Positions 4,960-6,566 of a stretch of DNA of 6,566 bases are shown here, in pieces. Below the pieces are notes generated by a model. It did not search any database, was not told the DNA's origin, and worked only from the letters and a program-made list of their open reading frames with translations. How positions within the stretch are numbered: the first letter of the stretch is position 1; every line of letters begins with the position of its first letter. The DNA comes from an uncultured Bacilli bacterium. Its GTDB lineage: Bacteria > Bacillota_I > Bacilli_A > RF39 > UBA660. The stretch spans positions 1-6,566 of the forward strand of contig CAKOLP010000052.1 in the NCBI GenBank assembly GCA_934096025.1. The letters run 5' to 3'. Both the position numbers and the translations under genes were made by a program.

Positions 4960-5036
4960 GGTTCGTTAGTGTAGAGGCCTATCACGCTTGCCTGTCACGC
5001 AAGAGATCACGGGTTCGAATCCCGTACGAACCGCCA
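4960..5036 (+). tRNA. tRNA-Asp (anticodon GTC)
   Basis: The acceptor stem is GGTTCGT (4960-4966) with ACGAACC (5026-5032), with discriminator G and encoded CCA. Anticodon stem CTTGC/GCAAG encloses CTGTCAC. It starts 3 nt after the Met tRNA CCA. Confidence 0.96.
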
Positions 5037-5040
5037 TTAT

Positions 5041-5116
<76 letters not shown>

Positions 5117-5148
5117 TAAAGTACATATATAAGCCTTATGGCTTTTAT

Positions 5149-5224
5149 GCCTGATTAGCTCAGTCGGTAGAGCGCACGGCTGTTAACCGTTAGGTCGCAG
5201 GTTCGAGTCCTGCATCAGGCGCCA
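5149..5224 (+). tRNA. tRNA-Asn (anticodon GTT)
   Basis: The acceptor stem is GCCTGAT (5149-5155) with ATCAGGC (5214-5220), with discriminator G and encoded CCA. The anticodon loop CTGTTAA sits on CACGG/CCGTT, where the outermost pair is a C-U mismatch. It is last in the operon, 11 nt before the terminator stem. Confidence 0.95.
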
Positions 5225-5235
5225 TTTAAAAAAAC

Positions 5236-5262
5236 AAAATCTAGGTTTTCCTAGATTTTTTT
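5236..5262 (+). terminator. Bidirectional terminator between the tRNA operon and the S1-domain gene
   Basis: AAAATCTAGG (5236-5245), loop TTTT, CCTAGATTTT (5250-5259) with more T after it ends the tRNA operon. The reverse strand has the same stem followed by a T-rich run (5235-5228), so it also ends the convergent gene. That gene's TAG stop (5253-5251) lies inside the stem. Confidence 0.85.
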
Positions 5263-5592
5263 ATTATATTCTTTTATTTTTTCATTAATCCATACTGGTA
5301 GCATTGTCTTTAAAGGTAAAAACCCCTTTCTTGTTTCAACAATATGATTAACATCATCTTTAGCTAAATAATATATATCCTTAATAGAAACATTTAGTTT
5401 TTTATTATTTTTAATTTTAGTAATTAAAACATACACTTCATCATTAACATTTACATAATCATTTATATTAGCCACATACCCATTAGATATCTCAGAAATA
5501 TGACATAACCCCTTATAATCATTAATTTTAATAAAAAAGCCATAGTCTTTAATTCCTGTTACAATTCCTTTTTTTATATCTCCAACCTGCAT
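5251..5592 (-). CDS. cvfD: S1-domain RNA-binding protein of the CvfD/YugI (general stress protein 13) family
   Basis: This 113-residue protein is a single S1 RNA-binding domain (residues ~1-72): MQVGDIKKGIVTGIKDYGFF, then KGLCHISEISNGYVANIND, then NDEVYVLITKI and LNVSIKD. The C-terminal tail, GFLPLKTMLPVWINEKIKEY, has the G-F-x-x-L-K...W-I pattern of Bacillus YugI and streptococcal CvfD. Family members bind the ribosome or RNA and affect expression of stress or virulence genes post-transcriptionally. At 113 residues it is slightly shorter than the usual ~120-130, with a shorter charged linker. The ATG at 5592 is preceded by AAGGTGA (5602-5596). Its promoter (5613-5641) overlaps the divergent one of the NifU-like gene, and its stop sits in the shared terminator stem. 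Confidence 0.88.
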   Translation of the reverse strand: MQVGDIKKGIVTGIKDYGFFIKINDYKGLCHISEISNGYVANINDYVNVNDEVYVLITKIKNNKKLNVSIKDIYYLAKDDVNHIVETRKGFLPLKTMLPVWINEKIKEYNKKI

Positions 5593-5612
5593 AATTCACC
5601 TTCACTAAACTT

Positions 5613-5641
5613 AGTATAACAAATAATTATTTACATAACAA
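5613..5641 (-). promoter_or_regulatory. Promoter of the S1-domain gene
   Basis: On the reverse strand, -35 TTGTTA (5641-5636), a 17-nt spacer and -10 TATACT (5618-5613) give a transcription start near 5606, immediately before the Shine-Dalgarno (5602-5596). It overlaps the divergent promoter at 5630-5658. Confidence 0.55.
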
Positions 5642-5658
5642 TAAAATATTATTATAAT
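5630..5658 (+). promoter_or_regulatory. Promoter of the NifU-like gene
   Basis: -35 TTTACA (5630-5635), a 17-nt spacer and -10 TATAAT (5653-5658) differ from consensus at a single base. The predicted start near 5665 falls within or just after the Shine-Dalgarno, so the leader would be only about 10 nt. The -35 region interlocks with that of the opposite promoter. Confidence 0.6.
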
Positions 5659-5674
5659 TAAAAAGGTGATTAAA

Positions 5675-5899
5675 TTGGAAGAAAAAATAAAAAAAATACT
5701 TGAAGATCTCAGACCATACCTAAATATGGACGGCGGAGACATAGAATTCGTAAAATATGAAGACAATTATTTATTTGTTAAAATGACCGGAGCATGTCAA
5801 CATTGTATGTTCCAAGACAACACAATAAACGAAGGTATTTTTCATTATTTTAAAGAACAAATACCAGAATTGGAAGAAATAATTAATGTTAATCTATAA
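5675..5899 (+). CDS. yutI: NifU C-terminal-domain iron-sulfur scaffold/carrier protein (YutI-like)
   Basis: This 74-residue protein has the Nfu fold that holds a [4Fe-4S] cluster between two subunits and passes it to target enzymes. LRPYLNMDGGDIEFV (residues 12-26) matches the LRPxLxxDGGDVELV family signature. C41 and C44 in GACQHC are the cluster-binding CxxC. The length equals that of stand-alone Bacillus YutI. The start is taken as TTG at 5675, because AAGGTGAT (5663-5670) is an ideal ribosome site for it; the in-frame GTG at 5666 lies inside that ribosome site and would have none of its own. The usual Pro after the second Cys is Met here. It converges with the next gene, and their ends overlap by 11 nt. 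Confidence 0.9.
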   Translation: MEEKIKKILEDLRPYLNMDGGDIEFVKYEDNYLFVKMTGACQHCMFQDNTINEGIFHYFKEQIPELEEIINVNL

Positions 5900-6566
5900 A
5901 CCAATCGATTTTTTCAATCTGAGCATATGAAGCTATCATTTCATATGCTTTTTTTAAGAAATACTCTATATCATCAACTTTTTTAATTATTGCCACTAGC
6001 TTTTCAGCATTTTCATCTTTATCAATTACTTTTTCATAAGTATCAAAATAATAAGTCGGATATATAAGTCTTGCTAATAACATTTGATATTCGTATAAAT
6101 CTAAATGTTGAATTTTTAAATAAGTCTCTAATTCCTCAATAACCTCATCTATATCCATATAAAAAAGCATAACTTTTAAATATTCAGCAACATCTCTTAC
6201 TTCTAAATCGAATATAAAAGAAAGAGGATTTAAAAAATTTAATTTATAATTTGGATACCCCACTCTCCTATGAGAAAGCACAATTTTCCCCATTTTACTT
6301 TCTCCAAATTTCTTATTCGTTGCATTAACATAGCTTATAGCAAGCTCTGTAAGTCCAATATAATATGCAACACTTTCCTGAATAATACTCTTATCAAAAG
6401 CTAACTCTTTTATCTGATACTCAAAATAATCAATTTTTTTTGACCAAAGTAAAGCCCAATTATTTCGATATAACTTAGTTGATGTAGCAGTTAACAATAA
6501 TTTATTACTAAAATTAACTATATCAAATATATCATAAACTTCTTTTAAATTATTAACTTTAAACAA
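5889..6566 (-). CDS. yutH: YutH/CotS-like spore-coat-associated kinase-fold protein, C-terminal part; N-terminus beyond the right edge
   Basis: 225 codons are open to the window edge; the full family length is about 330, so roughly the first third is missing. The C-terminal lobe pattern of the CotS/YutH group (aminoglycoside-phosphotransferase fold) is visible: NNWALLWSKKIDYFEYQI, SVAYYIGLTELAISYVN, then LSHRRVGYPN followed by LNPLSFIFDLEVRDVAEYLK. After that come YEYQMLLARLIYPTYYFDTYEKV and a terminal DWFID. Where active kinases of this fold have HGD and a metal-binding Asp, this protein has SHRR, so it is probably a non-catalytic pseudokinase, as I infer for YutH. In Bacillus, yutH lies in the same general region as yutI. 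Whether this organism sporulates cannot be told from the window. The stop overlaps the convergent NifU-like gene by 11 nt. Confidence 0.65.
   Translation of the reverse strand: MFKVNNLKEVYDIFDIVNFSNKLLLTATSTKLYRNNWALLWSKKIDYFEYQIKELAFDKSIIQESVAYYIGLTELAISYVNATNKKFGESKMGKIVLSHRRVGYPNYKLNFLNPLSFIFDLEVRDVAEYLKVMLFYMDIDEVIEELETYLKIQHLDLYEYQMLLARLIYPTYYFDTYEKVIDKDENAEKLVAIIKKVDDIEYFLKKAYEMIASYAQIEKIDWFID

Noticed and set aside
5131..5144. AAGCC-TTAT-GGCTT hairpin between tRNA-Phe and tRNA-Asn as a terminator
   Set aside because: Five-pair stem with only a short T stretch, inside an operon whose strong terminator lies after tRNA-Asn; more likely a spacer or processing structure.

Overview
The window comes from a strongly AT-rich bacterium of the low-GC Firmicutes/Bacilli type, or a Mollicutes-like relative. 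The signs are strong Shine-Dalgarno sequences (AGGAGG, AAAGGA, AAGGTGAT), consensus sigma-A promoters, and homologues of typical Bacilli genes: a CvfD/YugI-like S1 protein, a YutI-like NifU-domain protein and a YutH/CotS-like protein. UGG serves as Trp and TGA is not read through, so the code looks standard. All tRNA genes encode their CCA end. The exact lineage cannot be fixed from the sequence alone.

Layout. At the left edge, a reverse-strand pair holds a nitroreductase and the first 57 codons of a membrane protein that resembles a cation-diffusion facilitator. On the plus strand follow tRNA-His with its own promoter, a hairpin terminator, and a LigD-type protein made of a 3'-phosphoesterase plus a polymerase domain with no ligase. 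It meets tail to tail a stand-alone ClpA/B/C D1-like AAA+ ATPase on the minus strand. Divergent from the ATPase is an unrecognised 161-residue protein ending in a very long inverted repeat. A gene-poor stretch (about 3973-4273) holds a decayed 3' remnant of a GrpB-family gene.

The most notable element is tRNA-Leu(UAA) on the minus strand. It is interrupted between U34 and A35 by a 259-nt group I intron whose P1, P2, P4, P6-like, P7 and P9 elements can all be read. This is the insertion site and architecture of the cyanobacterial/plastid tRNA-Leu intron. Divergent from it, a perfect TTGACA-17-TATAAT promoter drives a five-tRNA operon (Ser, initiator Met, Asp, Phe, Asn). That operon ends in a bidirectional terminator shared with the convergent S1-domain gene. 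Overlapping back-to-back promoters separate the S1 gene from the NifU-like gene, which converges with a partial YutH/CotS-like pseudokinase at the right edge.

The genes do not form one obvious pathway. The window is a translation/tRNA region flanked by maintenance genes (DNA-end repair, Fe-S cluster assembly, translation-related S1 protein) and two poorly understood genes, the AAA+ protein and the 161-residue protein.
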